Both the position numbers and the translations under genes were made by a program. The notes below the pieces were generated by a model that had not been told where the DNA came from, did no database searches, and saw only the letters and a program-made list of their open reading frames with translations. From assembly GCA_023853785.1 (NCBI GenBank), contig JAJIRX010000783.1, positions 372,001 to 436,000 of the forward strand: a DNA stretch of 64,000 nt, given 5' to 3'. The first letter of the stretch is position 1. The number at the start of each line of letters is the position of its first letter. This document shows, piece after piece, positions 47,201 to 58,413 of the stretch. Origin of the DNA: Psilocybe azurescens. Taxonomy: Eukaryota > Basidiomycota > Agaricomycetes > Agaricales > Agrocybaceae.

Positions 47201-47286
47201 CCGACGAGGCTACACAAATGAAACTTCGGGATCAGTATTCTTCCACCATCGCCCATGACCAAGGGAGGTCCGAGTCGAGACAATAG
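44243..47286 (+). CDS. FunK1-type fungal protein kinase
   Basis: Member of the FunK1 family of protein kinase-like genes expanded in basidiomycetes. ATG at 44243 (MQNPRPNIISTPSKN) is followed by an intron and QEAIRGDLEADIRNS, CGFDAFLKYFLSLVL, then after a one-base slip at the A5-G3 tract (44735-44742) DEILDKLLNEALNAVL. The large exon reads HAFTKVESARYKPFVLL, EWFNIFSCIEFKKFK, DGHVWIWYYDRQGIVQS, an acidic linker of repeated SEPEPE units near 45957-46010, and VCKIYHPEVERRHEGVT. The catalytic segment is FLWKNYVEHGDPSLSNIMYD, then LSDFDLSLLQWE, RTGTVPFMAIDLL and HHELESFIWILAYV. Canonical HRD is HGD here, and DFG is DFD. Stop at 47284-47286. About 830 aa. It is bracketed by duplicated DNA. Confidence 0.88.
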
Positions 47287-47812
47287 CACTCTACTACTGA
47301 AGTAGATAAGATTGTTACCCGTTTCGCCCTCTCCACCATTTTATCCACACACCGATAGCATCATGGAATACATCCTACTTTCCTCTAGCACATTAGTTAT
47401 TTTCTCGGTGTTTTTCTTTTTAATTAACAAGTACTCTGTAATTTCGTGTGGATTAGAATCATCATTCGGTATGCAGCTCTAACCTTGTGGCCCAGTCCGT
47501 TGTTAAAAGTTTACCTGGACCAGCCATTGACTTGGCTTCAGGACTACAAACAAACAAGATTGCAGCAAGGGTTCCTAACTTCACGCTCATGCCAGCTTGA
47601 GCCGTCTCTCCTGGGTTTCAAAATAAAAACTCTTGCTTTGATCCCTGATATGACTGATATTTTGCTGACATTGACCGCGGATGTCGTTTTGCAAGGTTTC
47701 CTCAGTAGGCTTCTAGGGAAATCAGAGAGTTTACATATCTTGTCTAGCTTTCGTCGACAAATTTGTGTAGATTAAGAGCTTAGGGACTTCAGCACCATCA
47801 CGTGCTATATTA
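47287..47812. other. Intergenic, 3' flank of FunK1
   Basis: No supported gene. It ends abruptly where similarity to the dioxygenase gene begins (47813). Confidence 0.45.
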
Positions 47813-48288
47813 GGTTTCATATCCTATCCCAAGCGATGGTCCTGTCGGTAGAATGGTCTCCGCACTTGGAAGACACGTTTTCCGACCAGCTCACCTTCAC
47901 ATCCAATTACGGTCTGTCTCAGTTCTAGCATGATATCAAGGACATCATTTGACCATGGGTGACGTTCACCAGGCACCCGGTTTTAAAACTGTGACGACAT
48001 CTCTATTTTTCGAAGGAGACCCTGTCTCACCTCAGATGTCGTCTTCGGTGTAAAGTCCTCGTTAATTGTCGTATGTATTCTTTTATCAACTGTATCTGCC
48101 CCACTCACTCAGAAGTACGCTCTTAATATAGAAACCAGAAATCATCGAAGATCCGACACTTTCAAAGTCTCGTGGTTTCAAAGATGCTAATAAACCACAT
48201 GCGTATGTGAAGAGAGATTTTGTTCTTTCTACTCCAGATGAGGCCGCCCGGGCACGTGAATTATTGGCCCGAAAGAAGTAGAACTATC
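47813..48288 (+). pseudogene. Truncated intradiol dioxygenase 3' relic
   Basis: Near-identical to 41818-42288 of the intact gene. The copy begins inside an exon at GGTTTCATATCC. It keeps [16 protein letters not shown] and the His-X-His exon but has lost one A in the ATCCAAATTACGG stretch, has a damaged GDP-exon (GGAGACCCTGTCTCACC in place of GGAGACCCCTACCTCACG), and has no 5' two-thirds. It cannot encode an enzyme. Confidence 0.85.
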
Positions 48289-48883
48289 TGCAGTGGATGG
48301 AAAACAACTAGTAACTGAAGCGTCTATCGTATTCGAGCCCTCGTATATGTACAATTCTGAATCGAACATTTGACATTTTGTATAGATCATTAAATTGATA
48401 ATGATTTTAGATACATTATAATGATACTAGTGCAAGTCGATTGCAGCGCGCTTGATATACGTGGCGTGCATTAGTTTAAGCGGTCGTATCATAGTCAGGT
48501 TGACCGCTGCTGAGAATTATGAAAGAAACAAAGAATCCTCACAACGGCTAGCGCGATTTCCGCCTTTGCGACCGTATGGTTTCTGCATCAGAGACTGTTG
48601 ACGGGTGAACAATATCCAGTGTATCGTCTGTAAACTGTTCCATGTGATTTCTCCTTGTGGTTGTGGCTTCGATACTAAATATGCCGGCATCCGCTGTTTC
48701 GTGTAAATTGAGCATGAGGCGCGACATCATCGTGACCGATATACTGCAAGGGTGGTACCTTAGCGCCTGCGGCAATATTGTTCTCAAAGCGCTCACACTA
48801 ACCTGCTGGCAAACGTTGATAGGCCTCCCCCTGAGGAAAGGCTTTGAGGTGTTATTTAACTTGGAGATACTGATGGAAAATCA
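47813..48883 (+). repeat. Direct segmental duplication of 41818-42909
   Basis: About 1.07 kb, more than 90% identical by eye to 41818-42909 in the same orientation. It covers the dioxygenase 3' end, the intergenic stretch and the C-terminal exons of the convergent DUF6533 gene. Together with the second shared block (43436-43581 against 50041-50200) it shows that the FunK1 gene sits between two copies of one ancestral locus. Confidence 0.85.
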
Positions 48884-50206
48884 ATGAGAAAATGCGTACC
48901 CCACACAACTACAACTAGGGCATTAGTAGATGATGATCATGAGCATCAAATTTAAAAGAGACGCACATAGTAAGTCAAAATGTTGGCGAAATTGCACAAT
49001 GCCATCACGCTAAAGGCGCAGTTAAGTACATGGACCAAGCTCTTGGAAAATTAGGAGCATACGCAAAATAAATGGCACCTAAAGGACAGTCAGCGAGGAA
49101 TTGGTAGCTAAGCAACCTGACTCAACAAGTCACTCACCGTCTCTGAGCATCAAGGGAGATCAATGGTATACTTATTCCTGTGATGGCATGATCCTGTCGT
49201 GCCTTCCAGGTCTTGACGATGGTAAGAGCAAATATTATGGAATCGTATACGAAGAGCGCTTCCCATGCTCCCGCAAGACCTTTGAAAGGGAAAGGGATAT
49301 CATTCAAAATCCTCAAGGTGTACAAGTATGCGACGTACGGATTGCTCTGCACGAAGATATCGAGATCAACCTAGGTCATAGACGAACGAACAGATGAATC
49401 TACGAACGTCATTCTCGAGAAACCGACATGGCATCCTGAGGCTGTCTCCGATGGTGCACTCTTCTGACCAAACATCACCCACTTGCACATACGTTATTCC
49501 TTTAAAATCCACAAGCGAATTGCTACACTTACGGAGGTTACAGCCATCAGGATGACTCCGCTCGTAATCAAGTACGCCAGCACCCGTAATGAGCGATCAT
49601 ATAACGCAAAAGACACGCAGCGTCAGTAGAACTGGTTGCTCTTGTGAACCGGATAGTCACAGGTTGAGGTAAAAGGACATACTGCAGACCAGAACTTGAT
49701 TGACAATTAGGAGTATCTGACGAAACAGACTAAAGCGACTGCAACTTTATGTCCAATCAGAATTCCCGTCCAAAAAATATGAGATGAGTGCTTCCCACCT
49801 CTGCCAATCAGAAATAAGACACTAGAGCGATTGTATTGCAAGGACCACATACCTTGGAGGACAAGTCCATAAAGCCAAGGATCGTTACTGCTATGTTCCC
49901 AAAGAACGCGGTGTAGCGGTTTATGAAGAACCAGTAGGAGCTGCGATTTTTTGGCCCCTTCCATAGATAGTTAATCTCTTGACCTAATGGTGCCTTCAGT
50001 GGCTAGCTCTCCGTCGTCGAGAATGCCTGGAGCGGCAGATGCGTTACCTGCTGTGATCAGATGATCGTAGTAAAGAAAAGCTATGAAACAACATCGTTAG
50101 GTCAGTTATGACGACACGTAAAAGTAAGGGCAGAGGATGACTGACAGATGGCCAAGATATGCAAATAATTATGGGCCAGTCTATTAGCACAATGATCGAC
50201 CAACAT
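48548..50206 (-). CDS. DUF6533-type multi-pass membrane protein
   Basis: Integral membrane protein of the large basidiomycete DUF6533 family; function unknown, with a 7-TM-like layout. ATG at 50206 gives MLVDHCANRLAHNYLHILAI, then FLYYDHLITAGQEINYLW, KGPKNRSSYWFFINRYTAFF, GNIAVTILGFMDLSSK, ILLIVNQVLVC, DRSLRVLAYLITSGVILMAV, FGQKSAPSETASGCHVGF, GAWEALFVYDSIIFALTIVK, a GAIYFA-type exon, GLSTFASSISVTMMSRLMLN and a polar tail ending RSQRRKSR, stop at 48548-48550. About nine exons. Two one-base insertions are needed: the A4 run at 49608-49611 and the GGG at 49154-49156. The 3' part lies in duplicated DNA also found at 42577-43434, and the 5' part at 43436-43581. Confidence 0.82.
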
Positions 50207-51205
50207 CTGCATCAATGCTATGAAGGCAGTAAAGCAATTACTAGAACTAACATTTCACGCCTTGACTCTATTTCATGGGCGCTGAAGATTGTCATGAAAT
50301 GGAAAGGCAAAAAATGGCGAGCAAGGCAGAGTAGGCGATGGGGGCAGCTGGCAACCCTTGCCCCTGCCAGTCTTTATTTAGTTTCTAAAGGCTGTTCCTG
50401 ACATTGAAACAGCCCCACATAAATTCGGCCCTGATGAACAGAGATTGCATCAATATGTCGGCAAATTTGTATGCATGAACGAAGTTTTTATGCAAAGCAC
50501 AGGAATAGAGAATGAAGTCGAAAAAGCAGAGAGGTATCTAAGTCTAATGTTCCGACTGCTTACAAGACGTGGTTTGTAGTCTTCATAAATTGGATGATAT
50601 CTGCGTGGTAAGCAGCATGCGTCAAATTATTTATAGAACCAGACGGTCGGTGAAAGCCCGTCGTCACAGGGCTCACTGAGAGTCACGCGGAAAATGGCAA
50701 AATCACGATATATCGATTGAATGACTGACTGAGTTACAGATGTGTACGATGAGTGAAGAAATTGAATAGCAGGATTCGCTGTCAAAGGAAAAGGTTGGGG
50801 ATTACGGTCACGTTTATGTAGATGTAGAAGACAAGATAATACGAAAAAGGGGCTGTAGTAAGACTGGGGCACCAGGTTTACAATGCCATATCGTAAAATT
50901 TCTGCAAGAACATTGAGGCGCTGAGTTCGCTAAAGCGTTGCTCTTTCGGAGACAGGCACTATTGTATACCAGCCATCCGATTATAACATAACCTCAGGCA
51001 CTTTCGTGCGTACAAGGGAACGTTTTTCTAGAATAAGTTCATTATTGGTCTTACATGCGGTGACAAGACTCTGAGGTATAAAACCAGAATCTGAACACCT
51101 CTGACACTATAAAACACGCTGGCAATGCGACAAGTTATGGCATGACCCTACAGAGCTTCGGAACAAATCGACGTCATATCATAACTTTTAACATTGGCCC
51201 GCCAT
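50207..51205. other. Intergenic between DUF6533 start and permease stop
   Basis: About 1 kb with no supported coding sequence. Similarity to 43436-43581 ends at about 50205. Confidence 0.45.
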
Positions 51206-53560
51206 CTATGGAGCAGGTATCGACACAGGTAGCTTGTGAAAGACGTAGCGAGATACCCCGTCATCTTGAAGAGCCCACTTACGCTCGAGATGATATCCTT
51301 TCGACTTGGGGAGCCATATTCCCCAAACATACCAATAAATAAATCCGAGCAAGGAAAGAGCAAGGCCTCCTGCAGAATGGGACTGCGTCATTGGATCAGT
51401 CGCGAATTTTTGAGAGGCAGTTCGAAGTCAATGGACATGCTACTCACCCAATACGGAAGTTGGGAATACGTCGTAGACCCAGGGATAGGTGGGAAGAAGG
51501 GAATTGTAACCAAAAATAAGTTGGAAACAAAGAACAGGATAACGAGGGGTTTGGGAGCCTGAAATGGTGGGTTCCATCCCCAAACAAGATATGGCTGCGA
51601 ATACAAGAGGAGCAGTCCAAACGATACCAGCATGTTGATGAGTGATAGTGAATAAGACGATACTGGTTAGGGGATATTAAGAGATTATAAACGGAATAAT
51701 GGAATCACGAAATAAGCCACGTACGACTGATAAGGAAGAGATAAGCATCTCCCGGCGGAACAGCAAATAGAAAAGTACAAGAGACAAGATATTGCGTGAA
51801 AAGGCCGGTAAGAGGAGCATTAAATGGCTTATTACTAGCGAAGAAGCCGGAAAAGGGTAATATTCCTTCTCGTCCAAGCTCTTGAATCACTGAGGATGAT
51901 GAATCAGCGTACGTTTAATGACCCAAATGACAATTTCCCACCTCTGCCTTGGGAGAATTGTCCAGCCAAAAGATTGCCAAGGGTAGATAAAGCTATAAAT
52001 GAGCTTAGAGCCTGGTGTATATTTCAGTGGGAAATTCAGATGTAAACACGATGTTTACTAACCTTCTCTGTGGTCGGCCCAAATAGGTTGCGAAAATATA
52101 GAGCTCTGGTAAAATGTCAGGGCGGTGAAGAACAAGTAGTATGGTTTCACACTGACGCGACAATACGCCGACTTTCTAGGATGTCCGATTTAGAAACGAC
52201 CGCAAAGTATGCAATATTGATGAAGAGATACACAGAAGTGACAGACAACATGGCCAGTGGCGCTGCGCGTTTTATGGTACGAACTGGATCACGTACTTCA
52301 GATAACGCATAATTAGCATTCGAATATCCAATGAATGACCTGGTAGACACCGTTCAGCTTTTATTCATAAATGCTGGAGACGACTCTCACCAAATTACAT
52401 TATAGACGCCGCTCACAAAAGCATTGAGTCCGGTTCCAGAGCCTTCCCAAAGCTTTTCCCATCTGAAATTATCAGGTTTCTCGTAGTCACCGCGAACCTG
52501 GAAACCTTTAACGCCCAAAAGGCAAAGAAGCCCGGATAGCGAAATTAAAGCCAAGATAACGAGTTTGAATAGACCGAGTGTGTTCTGTAATCTAAGTCCC
52601 CATCTAAGCCGAGTGCCATGAATCAAGCAAATGAAACTCAGGCAGGAAAACGCTACAAGACGTGTTTTGAACCATGTAGGTTCAAAAGACAACGAGTGTA
52701 GAATGTCTGAGAAGACGCTTGTAAGTTTTGGACGCGCAACATAGTAATTTTAAGCGTACATACATTCACTGAAAACCACACTATTTGCGGTGGCCGTTCC
52801 CTGAATGACAATGACTTGTTAGACTGTATATGGAAAGCAAGATTGACAAAGAAAGGAACTTTCCATTATGAGGGTATACACTGTGAACGTGCAGGTCGCC
52901 AGAAATTTGGGCCGGCGGAAAATAAACTCTAGATAGTTCTTCTCACCACCACTGCGAGGAAGGCCCTAGTAGGAGCGTGGGTTCAGATATATGCTCGGCT
53001 AGAAGCTGAAGTAGATAGCTTTACGGTGCCAAGCTCGACATAAACAGCGGTTCCGCATGCCGCGATGGAAGCACCCACGAGCCACATTATCAAGGAGACG
53101 CCAACGCTTCCCGAGGATCGCAAAATGTTGCTGGGTGTAGCGTAAATTCTGGGATAACGTTAGGATGTTTGTCACGTTGTTGATTGGGAAGACTAGAAGG
53201 CGGTAACTAACCCCGTTCCGATAATACGGTTAAAAATGAGGAACGCGACACTAAAGAGTCCTACAAAAGGTCACAAGTGAATCTCTGAGCCTACAAACTC
53301 CCATCATGGGGCTTCTCACCCAGCTGTCTCTTATCCTTTGGAACGTTGTCGTATGACTCCCCGTGTCTCTCTTTTCCTGCAGTATGAGAAGGGCTGAATG
53401 CTCTGTGGTAGACAGTGACTCACGGTCACTCTCGCTGCGGTTCAAGGCCTCTCCTTCCAATGCTGAACCTCGCGGAACGCTAACGAGACTTGGGTCGCGA
53501 TCGGATAAGAGAGGGTATGCTCTTCATAGCCTGCTCGTGGACTGCCAGTTCGAATGACAT
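51206..53560 (-). CDS. LAT-type amino-acid permease (high-affinity methionine permease-like)
   Basis: Plasma-membrane amino-acid transporter of the APC superfamily, L-type/MUP1-like group. ATG at 53560 gives MSFELAVHEQAMKS; a frame slip precedes the polar N-terminus GSALEGEALNRSESDRES. Transmembrane exons read ATPSNILRSSGSVGVSLIMW, ACGTAVYVELGT, GLPRSGGEKNYLEFIFRRPK, LATCTFTVYTLIMGTATANS, ILALISLSGLLCLLGVKGF, FVSGVYNVIW, SFIGYSNANYALSEVRDPVR, FINIAYFAVVSKSDI, VIQELGREGILPFSGFFAS and GLALSLLGFIYWYVWGIWLP. The C-terminus has GYHLERKW, QDDGVSRYVF and stop TAG at 51206-51208. The GY(S/A)N-A--E(V/I) block is typical of APC substrate-binding TM6. About twelve exons; one exon junction near 52050 may carry an indel. 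Confidence 0.88.
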
Positions 53561-53717
53561 TTTCACACTCTGGTGCCATTAAGAGAGCTGGGTGTGCTTG
53601 CGACAGCAGGGACTACTGGATAAGAACAATGAACCAGACAACCCTGCGAAAGAACTCGGATAACACGCATTTCGGGCCGCAGTTTAAACTCTTACGTAAT
53701 ATTTTGATCTAATCTTA

Positions 53718-54257
53718 TCAATGGGTCAAAGACGTTGGGATTTCAGACGCATTTCCACTCCTTGCATTCTTCGAATCATAGATCCAGAGGCGAGTCTTCT
53801 GGCCAATGCGATGTTCTGTGCAAATGGAGATGTCAAGCATAGCTCTCGGAAGAATCACCTCCTTCTGTGAATCACGTATGGCTTGCGAAGGTTTGAACAG
53901 AAGCAGGCCTCTCTGCTCGTGCTGCTCTGCTTCCTTGTATCCACATTGCACAATCTCACGAGTAATGGCTAACACGACCACATTCTTTCTCATACGCCAA
54001 GCTGGGGTGGATTTCTGTTTTCTTGCAGATTGAAATGACGGAACGTACTGCGCGTTCATCTGCGTTTTGCATTTCATTTCCTGTATTCCTGTTTCATACC
54101 AAAATTTATGTTGAACTTTCCCCCTTTTTCTCGCCGTCTCCTTTCCAATTTACTACGGCCAAGTCGACCTCGTCGGCCTTCTGGAACGTTCGTCCCCACC
54201 GAGCCAATTTCGTTTCAGACGCATGGGGTCGGAGATCACGAATCCGGCAAATTCGAT
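53718..54257 (-). CDS. Possible small hypothetical gene
   Basis: Weakly supported. Minus-strand stretches look coding in composition: RPHASETKLARWGRTFQ then VDLAVVNWKGDGEKKGES, followed (after a short intron or slip) by SVISICKKTEIHPSLAYE, and in another frame NVVVLAITREIVQCGYKEAE, QRGLLLFKPSQAIRD, and ISICTEHRIGQKTRLWIYDS to a stop at 53718. The pieces require one intron and one frame change. No known domain. It lies between the permease and the cyclophilin gene, so it could equally be 5' flank. Confidence 0.3.
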
Positions 54258-54293
54258 GATGAATGATCTACGACCGGTAACAGCCGAGGCTCA

Positions 54294-54299
54294 TATAAA
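54294..54299 (+). promoter_or_regulatory. TATA box (TATAAA) of the cyclophilin gene
   Basis: TATAAA about 65 nt upstream of the ATG at 54363. Confidence 0.5.
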
Positions 54300-54362
54300 C
54301 GAAGGAGATGATTGCACAATCTTCAACATCGCTCTTTCTTTCACGATCCACATCGATCCACA

Positions 54363-55144
54363 ATGGCCAACGTCTTTGTAAGTCTTCATTTCGGCTTAAA
54401 ACTCTCTGTTATTGTGGGATCGAGCCCTGCAGGGTAATCCACGCCTAGCGTGTCACGTACATCAATTAAAACCTTCATGCACGCTTCGATAACAGCGAGA
54501 GAGTTTTACCTCGCGATGGCAGATCAGATAACAAATCTAATAATTTTTTCTTGTCTCTAGTTTGATATCACCATCGACGGAACTAGCGCCGGCCGCATCG
54601 TCTTCAAGCTCTACGACGATGTTGTCCCCAAGACCGCCCGTAACTTCCGTGAACTCGCTACTGGCCAAAACGGATACGGATACGAGGGATCCAGCTTCCA
54701 CCGTGTGATCCCTCAATTCATGCTCCAGGGAGGAGACTTCACCAAGGGCAACGGCACTGGTGGAAAGTCCATCTACGGAGAGAAATTCGCTGGTCAGTCT
54801 TTTTCACGCTCAACCCTGATTCATCAATTTTCTCAAGTAAACTGCTTCTAGACGAGAACTTCCAGCTCAAGCACACCAAGCCCGGTCTTTTGTCCATGGC
54901 CAATGCCGGCAAAAATACCAACGGCTCGCAATTCTTTATCACCACCGTCGTCACCTCCTGGTTGGATGGTGCCCACGTCGTCTTCGGTATGTTTTGCTAG
55001 TAAAATCATAGCCTGATCATCTTTTGACTTTCTTCAGGCGAGGTCGTTGAGGGCTATGATATTGTCAAGAACATCGAGAAGCTCGGATCCTCATCTGGTA
55101 AGACATCGAAGAAGGTCACCATCGCCAAATCGGGAACTGTTTAA
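54363..55144 (+). CDS. Cyclophilin (peptidyl-prolyl cis-trans isomerase), canonical
   Basis: Single-domain cytosolic cyclophilin A-type isomerase, a protein-folding helper and the usual cyclosporin target in fungi. A tiny first exon MANVF is followed by a ~190 nt intron, then [59 protein letters not shown] (catalytic Arg in FHRVIP), [49 protein letters not shown] (Gln, Phe and Trp of the pocket), [19 protein letters not shown] and a C-terminal [11 protein letters not shown] with TAA at 55142-55144. All active-site residues are present and the codon use is strongly C-ending, typical of a highly expressed gene. Convergent with a diverged paralogue. Confidence 0.96.
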
Positions 55145-55514
55145 GTGCGATATGTATAACATCGAAGTGTAGTATAAGGATAACGTTATTGAACACTTGT
55201 TACATGATTCGCGCATCTTTCCGACATTCTGTGCCTTTTCACCTCAGTCATGGTATTTCTAGAGCTATAGCGAGTCTTGTTTCTCTCTATGGCACAGCTG
55301 CTGTCGAACGAAAAAAATTAATTGCGACATTCTCGGATAACACGGCGCCTCGAGCATGTGGTATGGTTTCTCGTCGATGACAGTCGTCACTTCAGCTGTC
55401 ATCGTATTAATATACCGTCATATCGCCGGAACACAACATCTCCGAAACCAAATCTACGCAAGCACCTGGATCCTCGATATGTTGAGGACCTCGCGCGCAC
55501 TACAACGATACTGC
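55145..55514. other. Intergenic between convergent cyclophilin genes
   Basis: Shared 3' flank of about 370 bp; no gene seen. Confidence 0.5.
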
Positions 55515-56263
55515 CTAGACCGTTCCACAGTTTGCAATCACCACCGGATTTTTGGGCGCTCCCGAGGAAGTGCTTTGAGCAGTTATCTCCTCCACAGTAT
55601 CCGCACCTTCGACGACCTCGCCTGGCGATAACATCGTTATTCCTATCATCACACGACTTCGATGGATGACGTACCAAAAACAACATGATGACCATCTAGC
55701 CAAGGTGTTGCCGCGGTGGTGATCAGAAACTGAGATCCATTCGTGTTCTTTCCCGCATTCGCCATCGTCAAGAATCCTTTCTTCGAGTGCTTCACGTTAA
55801 AGTTCTCGTCTGTTGGTTTGAGAAGGCGATGAATGGCGGAAATCAGTCCTTTGCGCACGCGATCATGACGTGGGGGCATTTGAACGAAACAACTGACCAT
55901 CAAATTTCACGCCATAGATCGACTTTCCACCTGTTCCATCCCCCTTTGTGAAATCCCCGCCTTGGATGAAGTTGGGGATTACAAGGTGGAGTTTCGAGCC
56001 TTTGTAGCCATATCCGTTTCTCCCGGTCGCTAACTCGCGAAAATTCCTGGCGGTCAGAGGTACGACGTCATCGTACAGCTTGAAGACGATGCGCCCCTTT
56101 GGTTTTCCCGCGATGGTAATATCGAACTAAGCGAGCAGGGCCAATGGTCAGTGACAGCCATCTGGGCGCTAATAATAATAACGGGCGGCATTCCGCCTTA
56201 CCCCGACAACAACTCGCACATAGCGTTTATGATAGAGGAAAAACTCACGAAAACATTTGACAT
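55515..56263 (-). CDS. Cyclophilin paralogue with altered active site
   Basis: Second cyclophilin, tail-to-tail with the canonical copy and with matching introns (tiny first exon MSNVF, then [20 protein letters not shown]). It reads [91 protein letters not shown] and [15 protein letters not shown] at 55515-55517. Compared with FHRVIPxFMxQGGDF the catalytic Arg is Leu, the preceding Phe is Leu, and one residue is deleted before QGGDF; Phe after SQ is followed by L rather than F. The rest of the fold is intact and open. It is therefore likely to bind rather than catalyse, or to be on the way to decay. The TATATAA at 56341-56347 may be its TATA box. Confidence 0.88.
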
Positions 56264-57070
56264 GGCTGATGCACAGATAGTAGGATAGGTGTTTGCCTTA
56301 GAGACGTAGCAAGGATGGCATCTCTCTTGAAGGCTTCTTCTTATATATGGTACGGGGCCATTCGAGTGGCTTCGTATGGGTCCCGAGATCGGATTTGATA
56401 ATCGAACTTCCGAGTTTCAGGAATCTTATAGTGAATGTTCACGTGGTAATATCCTTCTCCAAGCTCTAGGCTCGTTAATGATTCTCAGAGATAACGAATT
56501 TTTGACGAGCGCTCAGAGCTCAGCCAGTTTAAGTTAAGAAGCGTCGACTGTGATATTTGTGAAGCCAGTGGGATTGATTAAACAGGCCAACACTAGGGGT
56601 GACATTGTCCTTTTCTTTGGGATCACACGACGTCAATGATAACCAAGCACGCTCAGATATAGAAACAGAGGAGCACAGCGAGGAAGACAGGCCTTGCTTT
56701 CTAGTTGTCAGCACGGTGGGTGAGTCCAATCGATAAAGATTAAGTTCACTGCTGAGATTCCTCCGAATAATGTCGGAATTTTTACTCCCTTGGATAGAGC
56801 ATGGGACCATGATGTTTCCGAGTTCGCCATTGGGATCAAATTGGGATATACGAGTCTCGAAATTCGACCATCCGATGGTCCATTTTATTAATCGACAACA
56901 AAGAATACTCTACCTGGGGTCGAATAGCCGATAGTGAGTCGATGATGGTAAGTAGATTAGAGATATGAAATGCACGCACAATCATTGATACAGATAACCT
57001 TTACAAAAGATTATCGTCTACCTTTACTATTAGTATTACCTATACGACCATAAAGGCACCCACACACCAC
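56264..57070. other. Intergenic
   Basis: Upstream of the cyclophilin paralogue and downstream of DUF7330 copy 3. A minus-strand frame at 56529-56810 has no recognisable features. No RNA gene seen. Confidence 0.45.
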
Positions 57071-57955
57071 TCAAAATCCAAATATGCGATTCAGAAGCGT
57101 TGGTCTTGACTTGACCGATGATCCTACTGCATCGTCGTCGTAATGAATTTTGACGTTCCCATGACGTACATCAACGACAAGTTCATCGCCGGACCAGCCA
57201 TTCCCTGCGTCGGTCCATCGCGAGAAGTCTCCCAGGAAACACCGGCGTGTGCTGTCGACCTCGCCAAATGTTGTGAGATTCCGGTCGACAGCCTCCGAGA
57301 ACCTAACGAAGCCGTGTCGATGGGAGACAATGAGTGGTCCATGGAACGTGCGTGGGATGTGCAAGCGGATGTCTCCATTCACCGCCTGCGCATGAAGACA
57401 GAAAGAGCTTCGATCTGGTGCTCCATGCTTTAATGAAGTCAATGCACACATCACGAAGAGGGCAAGGATCGACGTACAATTTTGGCTGTGATCCCTCCAT
57501 GGGTCGATTTCATGTTCATGAGAATGCGTTTGTTTCGTTTGGCAGAAGATTCGTTTGCACTGTCCCCGTTTCCGATGAGAGTTATATCTGCATGGACGTG
57601 CCCATGAGTTGCTTCTAGCCTAAGGTTTTTGCGAGTTTCTTCAGTTTCACCGGATGCCAGCGGAGGACGTAGGAACACAGGAACGAAGACGGAAGGATCC
57701 AGGATCAATATCTCCTTTACGGAGGTATGAGTTCGGGTAATAGAAACGTAATTAACGGTTTTGGCGACAAGTGCAGAGCTGGAAGGGCTCGATTGTAAAG
57801 ATGCATATGTCGGGGGAGGTTCTTGCTACACAGGTGATTATTCGCTTTAGATAAGAATATGTGAGGTATAAAGGGCTCACATTCGCCTGTTCCTGCTCTT
57901 CCGCTAGCCTTCGAGCTTCCAGGGCCTCTACTTGCTTGTCATCGAGGAGGATCAT
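57071..57955 (-). CDS. DUF7330-type protein, copy 3 (unlinked, opposite strand)
   Basis: Third member of the family in the window and the only one without a frame slip. ATG at 57955 gives MILLDDKQVEALEARRLAEE. An intron (GTGAGC to GTGTAG) leads to QEPPPTYASLQSS, VNYVSITRTHTSVKEILILD, VPVFLRPPLASGETEETRKN, HGHVHADITLIGNGDS and MNMKSTHGGITAKI. A second intron follows in the same place as in copies 1 and 2, then HGAPDRSSFCLHAQ, AVNGDIRLHIPRTFHGPLIV, RHGFVRFSEAVDRN, RCFLGDFSRW, GWSGDELVVDVRHGNVKIHY and RPTLLNRIFGF. Stop at 57071. Repeated HG-(D/N/H)-(V/I) strands suggest a beta-solenoid-like or adhesin-like fold (inference). It is more diverged from copies 1 and 2 than they are from each other. 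Confidence 0.9.
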
Positions 57956-58413
57956 GACTGTAAAATGCTATCCGGTGTGGCAATACGAGCATAGCTACGA
58001 TTTTTCGACCTAATCAATGAACTAACCGAATTCACACAGTAAGGTGACATGACCTGACATCCCAGAAGAACAGGCAACCCACCGCCCTCAATCATGGTGC
58101 ACATTGCCGTGGAAGCCGCTACCCAAAAGAAGGAAAAGAGCAGTCCGATTGTAGTCCGGCTCACCGGAATCGAATTCAGTCGCCGACCATGGACATAGCT
58201 TGACAGACGACAGGCTGTGCTAAAACAGTCATCACCAGCGCGACGTACTATGGCCCCGCAGAGGGTTTCTTTCCTGTTCACCATCTTTTGCTTAACCAGA
58301 ATCAGAGGGCGCTACTCTCAGACGACTTGTCAATTCACCTGTAATGGTTTGTGCTAATTTTCTATCCCAAACTGCTTGTTGGATTCAACTTCGGACAAGT
58401 AGAAACTTTTTAA
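57956..58413. other. Divergent intergenic region
   Basis: Between DUF7330 copy 3 (minus) and the basidiomycete-specific gene (plus). A minus-strand frame at 57952-58284 overlaps this space but lacks support. Confidence 0.4.

Noticed and set aside
57952..58284. 110-codon minus-strand frame beside DUF7330 copy 3
   Set aside because: A hydrophobic stretch is present but no exon logic; it ends against the DUF7330 start and lies in its promoter.
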